From an uncultured Selenomonadales bacterium (GTDB taxonomy: Bacteria > Bacillota > Negativicutes > Selenomonadales > Selenomonadaceae), in the NCBI GenBank assembly GCA_946408355.1, contig CAMJRX010000003.1, positions 1 through 64,000 on the forward strand: a DNA stretch of 64,000 bases, given 5' to 3'. Positions 54,562-62,758 of this stretch are shown piece by piece. The notes under the pieces are model-generated. The model had not been told where the DNA came from. It was given only the letters and a program-made list of their open reading frames with translations, and made no database searches. Position 1 is the stretch's first letter; every line of letters begins with the position of its first letter. The position numbers were made by a program, and so were the translations under genes.

Positions 54562-56031
54562 ATGAAAAATTTAACGCCGTTGGAATACGCCGGTCAAAGA
54601 GTGCTGTTAAGCCGGCAAGTGGCCGAAGTATTCGGAGTAATGTACGCGAAAGTTAAAAAGACGTTCCAAAGTCACCGCGCCAAATTCGTGGCAGGCGTGC
54701 ATTTCTACTTGCTCGAAGGCCAAGAGCTTAAGGAATTCCGCACCGAGCATTTGAATCAATTTAAACGCATGAGAATGGCGCAAATGATTTACTTGTGGAC
54801 GGCCTCTGGCGTGGCCCTTTTGAGCAAACGTTTCGAGGGCGGCGAAAAAATTTATGCCGAATTGGCACGCGAATATTTCAAAGTCGAGGACGCCGAAGTG
54901 CCGCAAATCGTGACGATTCAAGGCGTGCGCGGTTATATCGACGCTAAAGGCGTTGTGTGGCTTAACGCCGAAGACGTCGCACGCGGTTTGGGTTTTACTC
55001 AAATTAAAAATGGCGTGGAGTATGTCATGTGGTGGCGTGTCGAAAATTATCTCAAGGAATTTGGGTTTTCCGCAGATGTGCGGAATGGATTTATCCCCGA
55101 AAATCTTTTTTACCTTTTGGCGATGAAAGCCAACAACGAGACCGCAAAAAAATTCCAGAGTGAAATCGTAACCAAATTTGTCGAGGCTAACAAAAAAAGT
55201 CGCCCGCGCGTCGAGCCGCTGACGATTGAAAATGTGCATTGCTATATCGACGCTAAAGGCGTTGCATGGCTCAATGTTGAAGACGTAGCACGCGGGCTTG
55301 GTTTTGTTAAAGTAGAAGAAAAAGTTTCGCCCACAGGTGGTCGAAAAACTTACGAGACTATTCGTTGGGAGCGGGTCAAGGGTTATTTGAAAGAATTCGG
55401 CTACAAACCCGTCGCAGGAAGTTGCGATGAAATTAACGGCAGGGATTACATTCCTGAAAACATGTTTTATCGGTTGGCGATGAAAGCGTCCAATGCGGCG
55501 GCGCAAAAGTTTCAAGCTAAAGTTGCCGATGAAATTCTGCCGGAACTGCGCAAGAAAGGTTATTACTCTGTCAACAACGAGCCGACTGAGGAGCCTAAAA
55601 AGAAACGCAAGCCGCGTTCGGAATATGCCAGCGTTTACGGCATGAAGATGAGCAATAACTTAGTTAAGATTGGCCACTCCGACGACGTGGAAGGTAGAAT
55701 ACCGGAAGTGGAACGCGAAAGCGGCTGGCAAGTTAAAGATGAATATCATACGCCGCGCATGGAACGCCCCCGCGCCATAAAAGAAGAATTTCGTCTGCAC
55801 AAAAAGTATTCGCATGTCAAAGTTCAAGGGGAATATTTTAATGCGCCCTTCGACGACGTAAAAGGCGACATTGACGAAATAACTTTGACGCTCGAAGAAG
55901 AAATTGTAATTGGCGTCAGCGATAACGATAAAAAACTTTTAGTGGAAATGTGCCATATCAATTCGCCCCTCCAAGAAAAATTAATCAAGGAGACGGCGAA
56001 TCTTTTATTTGGCGAAAAAATTTTCGTGTAG
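54562..56031 (+). CDS. Phage antirepressor-like protein: ORF6N, two Bro-like repeats, GIY-YIG-like domain
   Basis: The 489-residue protein has an ORF6N DNA-binding domain (residues 1-75: LTPLEYAGQRVLLSRQVAEV, VHFYLLEGQELKEFR). Two Bro-N-like repeats follow near 115 and 220, each with GYIDAKGV/CYIDAKGV, WLN.EDVARGLGF, a V..YLKEFG block and F(I)PENLFY.LAMKA. The C-terminal T5orf172-like domain has VYGMKMSNNLVKIGHSDDVE and REFRLHKKYSH-like sequence. ATG 54562 follows AAGGAGG. It may regulate the opposing DUF cluster and itself. Confidence 0.8.
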   Translation: MKNLTPLEYAGQRVLLSRQVAEVFGVMYAKVKKTFQSHRAKFVAGVHFYLLEGQELKEFRTEHLNQFKRMRMAQMIYLWTASGVALLSKRFEGGEKIYAELAREYFKVEDAEVPQIVTIQGVRGYIDAKGVVWLNAEDVARGLGFTQIKNGVEYVMWWRVENYLKEFGFSADVRNGFIPENLFYLLAMKANNETAKKFQSEIVTKFVEANKKSRPRVEPLTIENVHCYIDAKGVAWLNVEDVARGLGFVKVEEKVSPTGGRKTYETIRWERVKGYLKEFGYKPVAGSCDEINGRDYIPENMFYRLAMKASNAAAQKFQAKVADEILPELRKKGYYSVNNEPTEEPKKKRKPRSEYASVYGMKMSNNLVKIGHSDDVEGRIPEVERESGWQVKDEYHTPRMERPRAIKEEFRLHKKYSHVKVQGEYFNAPFDDVKGDIDEITLTLEEEIVIGVSDNDKKLLVEMCHINSPLQEKLIKETANLLFGEKIFV

Positions 56032-56042
56032 GAATATTTTTA

Positions 56043-56291
56043 CTAGGGTTTATCCGCCTCCCATTTTGCCAGCACTGCTTGAATTATGCGAATCATGCTG
56101 TCGTTTACCATTTGCAAAGCGGGATTTGAACTTTGCGCGCCCTCTTGCATGTCGCGCAACGACCGCCGCAATTCCATTTCTTCCGCATACGTCAACAAAA
56201 GCGGCTTGCCCTGTTCTATTGCCTCTTTGTATTTAACCATTGGATACGTCGGGACTTTCACGTCCGCCGCTGGTTTGCGTTTCCTGGCCAT
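56043..56291 (-). CDS. Small phage-like protein, unknown
   Basis: The 82-residue protein begins MARKRKPAADVKVPTYPMVK and is helical and charged (EMELRRSLRDMQEGAQSSN, NDSMIRIIQAVLAKWEADKP). It is the last gene of the minus-strand replication module. No family recognised. Confidence 0.6.
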   Translation of the reverse strand: MARKRKPAADVKVPTYPMVKYKEAIEQGKPLLLTYAEEMELRRSLRDMQEGAQSSNPALQMVNDSMIRIIQAVLAKWEADKP

Positions 56292-56363
56292 ATTTCGCTT
56301 TATCGACAACTTCTGACAACTCCTTCACAGCGTCAATTAGGTCACAAACGAAAATTTTTCCAA

Positions 56364-56837
56364 TCATGCTTGTTCAGGTTGAATATTATCATATTTGACA
56401 GTCCCAAGCAAGCTCGGACGCCACTTTTTTAAATATTTTTTTTCGGCGGCGGCGCGGGTTCGGAAATAATGCGTGCTGCTCAAGTTGTGCTCTGCCATTA
56501 TCTTGACGTTAGGCCAGCACAGCACGTAGTAGCTTATCAAGATTATTTCCTCTAGCTCGGTTAGCCCTGCGCGGCAGATTTTCCCTTCCAAAATTGAGGC
56601 GGACTCGTCGCGCACTTTGATTAGCTTTGCCAGTTGGTTTTTCGTCTCGACCAGTTTTAACGCTAGAGCTTCAACTACAGAATGTTGAGATTTATGCGGC
56701 GCCGTGCCAAGTTGCGGGCGAAAGGTGCGAACTGACGATCTAATTTCGATTAATTTTGTGTGCACAGCTTCGATTTCTTGCGTTAACATTCGCACGCGGC
56801 TTAATGCCCTTTTTGCTTTTAAAGTTAAGTTTTCCAT
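56364..56837 (-). CDS. DUF1492/RinA-like phage regulatory protein
   Basis: The 157-residue protein has an N-terminal coiled coil (LTLKAKRALSRVRMLTQEIE) and a C-terminal sigma-region-4-like HTH (LTELEEIILISYYVLCWPNV, HNLSSTHYFRTRAAAEKKYL), as in phage DUF1492/ArpU/RinA late regulators. The start precedes the downstream gene by about 70 bases. Assignment by layout. Confidence 0.6.
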   Translation of the reverse strand: MENLTLKAKRALSRVRMLTQEIEAVHTKLIEIRSSVRTFRPQLGTAPHKSQHSVVEALALKLVETKNQLAKLIKVRDESASILEGKICRAGLTELEEIILISYYVLCWPNVKIMAEHNLSSTHYFRTRAAAEKKYLKKWRPSLLGTVKYDNIQPEQA

Positions 56838-56857
56838 TTGAATTTGTTGCCGGACCT

Positions 56858-57940
56858 CTAAACCGTCTTTTTGAGCTTAAAGCGCACGTCTGTTTCGCCA
56901 GTATAACCGAATTCGCTAATTGATTTTATGCGGCTCATTATCTGGCCGGCCTTGATGCGGTTGACTTTTTTCAGTTCCTCGTGCAGTTCTTCCGGGCTAA
57001 AGTTGCTCGTTATCACCAACTGCTTATGATTGGCGTAGCGTTCGTTTATCAGCTCAAAGAGTTGCTCCATTTTCCATTCCGTCGCACGTTCCGCCCCGAC
57101 GTCATCTAGGATTAACACGTCGCATTTTCTAAGCCGCTTTAAGACGTCTTCGGGGTTGCGATTCGGGTTGTCGAACGTTTCTTTCAACTCCCCTAACAGT
57201 TTTGCTACCGTCCCGAATTCTACGCTTTTGCCTTTGACCATACACTCTTTGGCAATCAGCGACGCTAAAAGCGTTTTGCCAGAACCGAACGTACCGTACA
57301 GGTACAAATTCGTAACGCCGTCTTGGACCGCTTGTTTGGCCAATTCCCATGCTCCGGCGGCGTATTGGGCGTCTGATTGTGTGTCGTGCAAGGCGCCGCT
57401 TACGTCGAAGTCAGAAAAAACCTTGCCGCGAAATTCTACCGGCAATTTTGACTCTGCGCGCCGCCGCCTTTCCACTTTGCACACGCACCAACTAATGTTT
57501 ACTTCGCCTTCAATCATTTGCGCAACCGGTTCCCAATACTTATTGCTTTTTTTGGCGCACGTTTCCCCGGAGCATTTTTGGCAATAGCTCAAGTTTTCTT
57601 CCACTTCTATTAAGGCGCGGATGGAGCTTTTGTCACTTTCTACGTCGAGATTTAAATCTGGGTAACGCGCGACAATTTCGGCAAATTTTTTTTGCTCTTT
57701 GGCTTCCAGCGTTTTATAATACGCCACGAGTTGTTCGTTTGAATACTTTTGGCGCAAAGGCTTCAGTGCCGGAGTGCTGTATTTGCGCTCTAGTCTTGCC
57801 TCTTCGCGCTCTTTTGGCCTAACCACTATTTGATTGCCTTGCGCGTCTACTATCGGCTTGCCTTGCTCGTCTACCAATTTTTCGGCCTCTTCTAGTTCTT
57901 CTGCCTCAACCGCTTTTCCGTAAATGTCAACTACTTCCAT
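56858..57940 (-). CDS. DnaC-like AAA+ helicase loader
   Basis: The protein of about 360 residues has an N-terminal charged region, a Cys cluster (YCQKCSGETCAKKSN, WCVCKVE) that may bind zinc, and an AAA+ core: Walker A LYGTFGSGKTLLASLIAKEC, Walker B VLILDDVGAERATEWK, sensor 1 VITSNFSPEEL and a terminal Arg-rich IMSRIKS. It matches phage DnaC/DnaI loaders. ATG 57940 follows AAGGAGCGATTG and overlaps the upstream gene by 14 bases. Confidence 0.85.
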   Translation of the reverse strand: MEVVDIYGKAVEAEELEEAEKLVDEQGKPIVDAQGNQIVVRPKEREEARLERKYSTPALKPLRQKYSNEQLVAYYKTLEAKEQKKFAEIVARYPDLNLDVESDKSSIRALIEVEENLSYCQKCSGETCAKKSNKYWEPVAQMIEGEVNISWCVCKVERRRRAESKLPVEFRGKVFSDFDVSGALHDTQSDAQYAAGAWELAKQAVQDGVTNLYLYGTFGSGKTLLASLIAKECMVKGKSVEFGTVAKLLGELKETFDNPNRNPEDVLKRLRKCDVLILDDVGAERATEWKMEQLFELINERYANHKQLVITSNFSPEELHEELKKVNRIKAGQIMSRIKSISEFGYTGETDVRFKLKKTV

Positions 57941-58838
57941 TTTCAATCGCTCCTTTTATCTTCGCTTCAATTTCTGCCGACATACTTTCCCAAGAGTTTA
58001 CTACGGGTATTTTCAGCCTCACTTTTGCTTTGGGCACTTCGAGGGGCACTTCAACTGCTTTGGGCACTTCTCGGGGCACTTCAAGGGGCACTTCGACCGC
58101 TTTAGGCTTTACCTTTTGGGGCGCTTTCTTTACTGCACCCACGCGATACACTTTGCGTTTCGTGTCTTTGCGCTTGAGTTGGCTCAGCACGAAGTTGAAA
58201 TTTATCCCTCTATGCCCGTAGGCGTCGGGACTGTTGCGCTCTTTGGCGTTTGTTATCGCTCGCGACAGCTCCTCGACTGTACACGCACCTTTTTTCACCA
58301 TTTCGCGCAACTTGCTTTCCTGCTCGTAGTACAGATTCGGCATTTGCGGATCCTCTCGCCAAGCCTCTAGCAGCTCTTCCATTTTATCTTCTAGCGGATT
58401 TTCCCTCGTCAAAATAGTCAAATTGTCAACTCGCGGCGGCGGCGGCGGCGGTGGTTCTTTAGTCTTATGCGCGCGCGTTAATAGGATTTCTTCTCTTTGC
58501 ACCGACGTTTGGACCGATTTTTGCCCCGACTTTTCGCCCGATACTTGCCCGCGCGTGTAGAATAATATTTCGTACCGCGTCCCGGCCCTAGGATTGCTGC
58601 TTTGCGTTTCGTATGCTATTAACCCTGCCTTCTCCAATTCCACTTTCGTTCGCGTTATCGTCTCTCTACTCTTGATATTCGTCCGCTCCATTAAGTCCCT
58701 ATCACTTACCATTAAAAAGCCACTGTTGCCTATTTGATTATTCATGTGGTACAAATGCAGGAGCACCAACTGCGCACTCGCATTTACTCGCCACAGTTGC
58801 CCATACACATATTTCAAGCCATCGTAATAACTTGACAT
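57927..58838 (-). CDS. Phage replication initiation protein (DnaD/replisome-organizer-like)
   Basis: The 303-residue protein has an N-terminal winged helix (SSYYDGLKYVYGQLWRVNAS, DRDLMERTNIKSRETITRTK), a seven-Pro run and a DnaB2-like part (LREMVKKGACTVEELSRAIT). A basic tail carries the duplicated VEVPLEVP unit and ends in a terminal helix. With the DnaC-like gene it forms a replication pair. ATG 58838 follows GGAGGG. Confidence 0.72.
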   Translation of the reverse strand: MSSYYDGLKYVYGQLWRVNASAQLVLLHLYHMNNQIGNSGFLMVSDRDLMERTNIKSRETITRTKVELEKAGLIAYETQSSNPRAGTRYEILFYTRGQVSGEKSGQKSVQTSVQREEILLTRAHKTKEPPPPPPPRVDNLTILTRENPLEDKMEELLEAWREDPQMPNLYYEQESKLREMVKKGACTVEELSRAITNAKERNSPDAYGHRGINFNFVLSQLKRKDTKRKVYRVGAVKKAPQKVKPKAVEVPLEVPREVPKAVEVPLEVPKAKVRLKIPVVNSWESMSAEIEAKIKGAIENGSS

Positions 58839-58891
58839 TTCTTTTCCCTCCATTTATTTATTCTTTGCTTTACGAAGGAGCGTTTTTGTTG

Positions 58892-59242
58892 ATGAATGAA
58901 AAATTTTTTGGTGAGGAGTTTCGCATTAAACTAACTGATTTAATAAATACAGGCAAGCCACCGCTTGAAATTGTTTTGGAGCTCGCTAAAGCAATCGGCC
59001 AAGTGTCTGGCGAGGATTCATATTATCAGACTACACGCGAGCAAATTTTTGCTGTTTATGGACTTGCTCTCCATGATAAATTTATTTTAGAGCATGAACT
59101 TTTTAACGTTAAAGCTCGACTTGATAAACTTTATTTGGCTTATGAAAATCCTGAATTTACCGATGAAGAACATACACGAATTGGCTACGCGATTCAACGT
59201 CACAAAAAAGAACTTGACCGCCTGCAACGCCTGCTCACCTAA
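58892..59242 (+). CDS. Small helical protein, unknown
   Basis: The 116-residue protein (MNEKFFGEEFRIKLTDLINT, PPLEIVLELAKAIGQVSGED, FNVKARLDKLYLAYENPEFT, RHKKELDRLQRLLT) is all helix with a coiled-coil end and no signal. ATG 58892 follows AAGGAGCG. It stands between the replication module (divergent) and recA. Not recognised. Confidence 0.6.
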   Translation: MNEKFFGEEFRIKLTDLINTGKPPLEIVLELAKAIGQVSGEDSYYQTTREQIFAVYGLALHDKFILEHELFNVKARLDKLYLAYENPEFTDEEHTRIGYAIQRHKKELDRLQRLLT

Positions 59243-59248
59243 TCTAAA

Positions 59249-59277
59249 TTTACAACGCGCAGAATATCTGATATAAT
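59249..59277 (+). promoter_or_regulatory. Predicted recA promoter
   Basis: TTTACA at 59249-59254 and TATAAT at 59272-59277 are 17 bases apart, 35 bases before the start codon. I do not see a clear LexA operator of the GAAC(N4)GTTC type. Confidence 0.6.
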
Positions 59278-59312
59278 TTTTATCTAAACTAAAATTGCAA
59301 AGGAGAGCAACT

Positions 59313-60368
59313 ATGGATAAAAAAGAAGCGTTAGCGGCGGCATTGAAGAAAATCGAAAAGGATTTCGGAAAAGGCTCAATCATGCGACTCGGCGACGATA
59401 CAACTCGCAAAGACGTTAAATTCGTGTCAACGGGAATTATGCCGCTGGATATTGCGCTCGGAATAGGAGGACTTCCTCGCGGTAGGATAACGGAAATTTA
59501 CGGTCCTGAATCCGGCGGCAAGACAACCGTAGCTTTGCACATGGTAGCTGAAATTCAACGTCAAGGCGGCACGGCTGCTTTTATCGATGCAGAACACGCC
59601 CTTGATCCGGTTTATGCAAAGCGGCTCGGTGTCGACGTAGATAATCTTTTGCTTGCCCAACCCGACACCGGCGAACAGGGGCTTGATATTGCTGAAGCAC
59701 TAATTCGTTCTTCTGCAATCGACATTGTAGTTATTGATTCGGTTGCCGCGCTAGTTCCAAAATCCGAAATTGAAGGCGAAATGGGCGACGCTACTATTGG
59801 ACTTCATGCGCGAATGATGAGCAAGGCAATGCGTAAAATGGCGGGCGTTATCAGCAAGACAGATACAATCGCGGTTTTCATTAATCAAATTCGTGAAAAG
59901 GTCGGCATACCATTCGGCAATCCTGAAGTAACGACGGGTGGTCGCGCTCTGAAATTTTATTCGTCTGTTCGTTTGGAAATTCGCAGAGGCGAGCCGATTA
60001 AACAAGGTTCGGAAATTATTGGCAATCGCGTTAAGATAAAAGTTGCTAAAAATAAAGTTGCTCCGCCGTTCCGCACAGCCGAATTTGATTTGGTTTACGG
60101 TGAGGGATATTATCATCTCGGCAGTATTATTGATATGGGTGTCGCCTTAGAAATTCTCAAAAAGGCTGGTGCATATATCTCTTATAATACTTTGCGGCTC
60201 GGTCAAGGTAAAGAAAATGTAAAAAACTTCTTGATCGAACATCCCGACGTTACGGCAGAAATTGAAACTAAAATTCGTGAGACAATGGCGCAGTCGCTTA
60301 AATCTGTTGAAACGACAGATGACGAGGATTTTAACGATGAGGCGGACAACTTCAGAGATGAGGACTAA
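59313..60368 (+). CDS. recA: Recombinase RecA
   Basis: The 351-residue ATP-dependent strand-exchange protein has Walker [38 protein letters not shown], Walker [15 protein letters not shown], loop 1 EIEGEMGD, loop 2 region [20 protein letters not shown] and an acidic C-terminus. ATG 59313 follows AAGGAGAG. It overlaps recX. Confidence 0.97.
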   Translation: MDKKEALAAALKKIEKDFGKGSIMRLGDDTTRKDVKFVSTGIMPLDIALGIGGLPRGRITEIYGPESGGKTTVALHMVAEIQRQGGTAAFIDAEHALDPVYAKRLGVDVDNLLLAQPDTGEQGLDIAEALIRSSAIDIVVIDSVAALVPKSEIEGEMGDATIGLHARMMSKAMRKMAGVISKTDTIAVFINQIREKVGIPFGNPEVTTGGRALKFYSSVRLEIRRGEPIKQGSEIIGNRVKIKVAKNKVAPPFRTAEFDLVYGEGYYHLGSIIDMGVALEILKKAGAYISYNTLRLGQGKENVKNFLIEHPDVTAEIETKIRETMAQSLKSVETTDDEDFNDEADNFRDED

Positions 60369-60813
60369 GCAAAAAAAATCCGCGCTTGAGAAGGCGACGG
60401 ATTTATTATCTCGTCAAGAACAAAGCTCGGCTATCTTGCGTAGAAAATTATTGGCTCGGAAATATGACGCGGCGGAAATCGACGAGGCACTTGCCAAACT
60501 CAAAAAATATAATTATTTGGACGACGAGGAAACTTGTCAGCGGCAATTTGAAAGTTTTTATTCGGAGGGCAGGTTAAGTGTTCGGCAAATTATTATCAAG
60601 CTAATTCAGCGCGGTTTTGATAAAGATTTTATCGAGCAGCTTATTCCCGACGATTCGGACGAACATGAACGGCTTGTAGCAGGAAAATGGTTAGAAAAAA
60701 AATTTACTCGCGGCGAAAATTTTGACAGGGCTAAGGCGTGGCAATTTCTAGCGACACGAGGCTTTAACGGAGAAATTATTTCGTCGGCTATCGAAGATTT
60801 TCAGCAGGAATAA
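60358..60813 (+). CDS. recX: RecA regulator RecX
   Basis: The 151-residue helical-repeat protein has three RecX-type three-helix units ([78 protein letters not shown]). It modulates RecA filaments. ATG 60358 lies in the end of recA; an ATG at 60337 is an alternative. Confidence 0.88.
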   Translation: MRTKQKKSALEKATDLLSRQEQSSAILRRKLLARKYDAAEIDEALAKLKKYNYLDDEETCQRQFESFYSEGRLSVRQIIIKLIQRGFDKDFIEQLIPDDSDEHERLVAGKWLEKKFTRGENFDRAKAWQFLATRGFNGEIISSAIEDFQQE

Positions 60814-60819
60814 AAATCT

Positions 60820-60851
60820 TAAGCTCGTCAAAAGCGGCGAGCTTTTTTTTC
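60820..60851 (+). terminator. Intrinsic terminator after recX
   Basis: AAGCTCG pairs with CGAGCTT around TCAAAAGCGG, followed by eight T. Confidence 0.85.
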
Positions 60852-60888
60852 ATGCCAAATTCAAATTTGAAAACCATTATCAAAAATC

Positions 60889-60917
60889 TTGACAAGTAGA
60901 TAATTAAAGTTTATGAT
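60889..60917 (+). promoter_or_regulatory. Predicted promoter of porin gene 1
   Basis: TTGACA at 60889-60894 and TATGAT at 60912-60917 are 17 bases apart. The expected transcript has a leader of about 125 bases. The porin 2 promoter has the same structure. Confidence 0.7.
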
Positions 60918-60918
60918 T

Positions 60919-60980
60919 ACGGCGACTTAAGAGAATTTGAGAAATAAAATCATTTGAGGAAACACGGCCACTCAAGTTGA
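60919..60980 (+). promoter_or_regulatory. Conserved 5' leader element of porin gene 1
   Basis: CGGCGACTTAAG at the transcript start and the 27-base block TTTGAGGAAACACGGCCACT plus CAAGTT are repeated exactly before porin gene 2, while the DNA between and around them differs. TTGAG (60954-60958) can pair with CTCAA (60971-60975); ACTTAAG can pair with CTCAAGT with one mismatch, which would compete with that hairpin. Confidence 0.6.
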
Positions 60981-61048
60981 TAAGCTTCCCAAAAAAATCA
61001 AAAGTCACAGGAAAATTTTTAACAGCAGATGTATTGGAGGTCTTCAAC

Positions 61049-62392
61049 ATGAAGAAAACGGTAGCAACAGCATTAGCGGCGGCGTTTGTAATGGGCGCAA
61101 GTGCAACGACATTCGCGGCGGCAAATCCTTTTAGCGACGTTCCGGCGGGGCATTGGGCTTATCAGTCCGTTGCCAAACTCGCGGCTGAAGGCGTTATCGA
61201 AGGTTACGGCGACGGCACCTATCGCGGTGACAGAAATATCACCCGTTACGAAATGGCGCAGATGGTTGCTAAGGCTATGGCGAAAAATCCTTCCGGCGCG
61301 ACTAAAGCTGAACTCGACAGACTCGCGGCTGAATTCCGTGATGAACTCGACGCTTTGGGCGTTCGCGTTGCTGAACTCGAAAAATACGCCGACAAAGTTA
61401 CTTGGCACGGCAAGATTGAGTACACCTACGAACAAACTAAAACCGACCCCGAAAATACTGGCAAGAAAGAAAAAGATACTGCCAACGGCTTTATCTTCCG
61501 TCTCGAACCAAAAGCTGAAGTCAACGACCACTGGACAGTTAACGCCCGCATTGACGCATATGCTGACATGAAAAAAGACGAGACAACCAATTTTGAACTC
61601 AAGCGCGCATGGGCTGAGGGCGACTACGACAAGTTAAATCTTAAAGTTGGTAAGTTTGAATTCTATCCCGAAGGCGAAGCCGGTCTTATGTGGGATACGG
61701 AAATTTCCGGCGGCTCCTTGACTTTCGGCAGTAAATGGAAATTCAACGTTACGGGCGGTCGCGTGGAAAGTGACGTTATTGGCGGCGGCATTTATGGCGA
61801 AAACGAAACCGAAGACGATCCCGCAACGGTTGTAGGCTTGAGAGTCGATTACAATCAGGGCGATAAAGGTTTATTCGGCGGCGCAGGCTACTATTACGTT
61901 AAAGACGACGACCTCGCCTGGAGCAGAAATAATTATTTGAGAAGAGGCGTTGCTGACAGCATTGATTTTGATAACGAACACAGCCGCAAAGCTTATGCTA
62001 AGGCTAGTATTTGGACAGTCAATCTCGGCTATCAGTTCACTGACCTTTTGTCGGTTCAGGGTGTATACGCTCAAAATACCAAAGCTGATTTCGAGGATAA
62101 AGCTTGGCAAGCTGAACTTTGCTATGGTAACTACGACGACGCCTCCGAAAAAGGACAGTGGAACGTTTACGCCGGCTACCGCAAACACGGCACCAACGTT
62201 TCATTCGCGCCCACTGAAGAAGATGCCCTGCGCGGCACTCGCGGTTTTGTTATCGGCGCGTCTTGGGCACCGTTTAAAAATATCGGCGTCATCGCAAAAT
62301 ATTTCGACGGCAAATATATTTCCGACGGTATCTATCGTAGCGGACACGGCAAAGCTCGTCATATCTTCGGTCGTGTCGAGTTCTTCTTCTAA
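61049..62392 (+). CDS. SLH-domain outer-membrane porin 1 (OmpM-like)
   Basis: The 447-residue protein has a signal peptide (MKKTVATALAAAFVMGASAT to FAA) and one SLH domain (PFSDVPAGHWAYQSVAKLAA, GYGDGTYRGDRNITRYEMAQ) that ties the outer membrane to cell-wall-linked polymer in Negativicutes. A short coiled coil follows (ELDRLAAEFRDELDALGVRV), then a beta-barrel ending in Phe (ARHIFGRVEFFF). ATG 61049 follows TTGGAGG. It is expected to be abundant: strong promoter, leader and terminator. Confidence 0.9.
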   Translation: MKKTVATALAAAFVMGASATTFAAANPFSDVPAGHWAYQSVAKLAAEGVIEGYGDGTYRGDRNITRYEMAQMVAKAMAKNPSGATKAELDRLAAEFRDELDALGVRVAELEKYADKVTWHGKIEYTYEQTKTDPENTGKKEKDTANGFIFRLEPKAEVNDHWTVNARIDAYADMKKDETTNFELKRAWAEGDYDKLNLKVGKFEFYPEGEAGLMWDTEISGGSLTFGSKWKFNVTGGRVESDVIGGGIYGENETEDDPATVVGLRVDYNQGDKGLFGGAGYYYVKDDDLAWSRNNYLRRGVADSIDFDNEHSRKAYAKASIWTVNLGYQFTDLLSVQGVYAQNTKADFEDKAWQAELCYGNYDDASEKGQWNVYAGYRKHGTNVSFAPTEEDALRGTRGFVIGASWAPFKNIGVIAKYFDGKYISDGIYRSGHGKARHIFGRVEFFF

Positions 62393-62411
62393 AATTCAAA
62401 TCCGAGCAATC

Positions 62412-62441
62412 ATAAGCTCCCGAATAATCGGGGGCTTTTTT
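62412..62441 (+). terminator. Intrinsic terminator after porin gene 1
   Basis: AAGCTCCCGA pairs with TCGGGGGCTT around ATAA, followed by six T. Confidence 0.85.
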
Positions 62442-62587
62442 CGTTTTCAGATTCATATCAAGAAAAAATCCCGCGTCTGTGCTATCTTTAAAATGTGTTT
62501 ACTCAAGCTGAATAAAACATGAACAAAAATTTTAAATTATAACATGAAAAGAATATGAAATCAAAGACAAAATTTTTTTAGAACGTA

Positions 62588-62616
62588 TTGACAAGCGGAA
62601 TAATCTGTATTATCAT
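62588..62616 (+). promoter_or_regulatory. Predicted promoter of porin gene 2
   Basis: TTGACA at 62588-62593 and TATCAT at 62611-62616 are 17 bases apart, as in porin gene 1. The stretch 62442-62587 before it is AT-rich and shows no gene. Confidence 0.7.
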
Positions 62617-62617
62617 T

Positions 62618-62681
62618 GCGGCGACTTAAGGGACAAGTCAAAGAAGTAAAGAAGATTTGAGGAAACACGGCCACTCAAGTT
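62618..62681 (+). promoter_or_regulatory. Conserved 5' leader element of porin gene 2
   Basis: CGGCGACTTAAG and the block starting ATTTGAGGAAACACGGCCAC (62655-62681) match the leader of porin 1 exactly, with different spacer sequence. TTGAG (62657-62661) pairs with CTCAA (62674-62678). Confidence 0.6.
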
Positions 62682-62758
62682 AGAACAACTTCTGAGACAA
62701 GTCGCAAAAGTCAGCCGAATTATTTTCTAGAGCGACATCTTTAAGGAGGATGTTCAAA

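Noticed and set aside
54607..55515. 302-residue minus-strand frame
   Set aside because: Antisense to the ORF6N/Bro gene; low-complexity Phe/His-rich product, no ribosome site.
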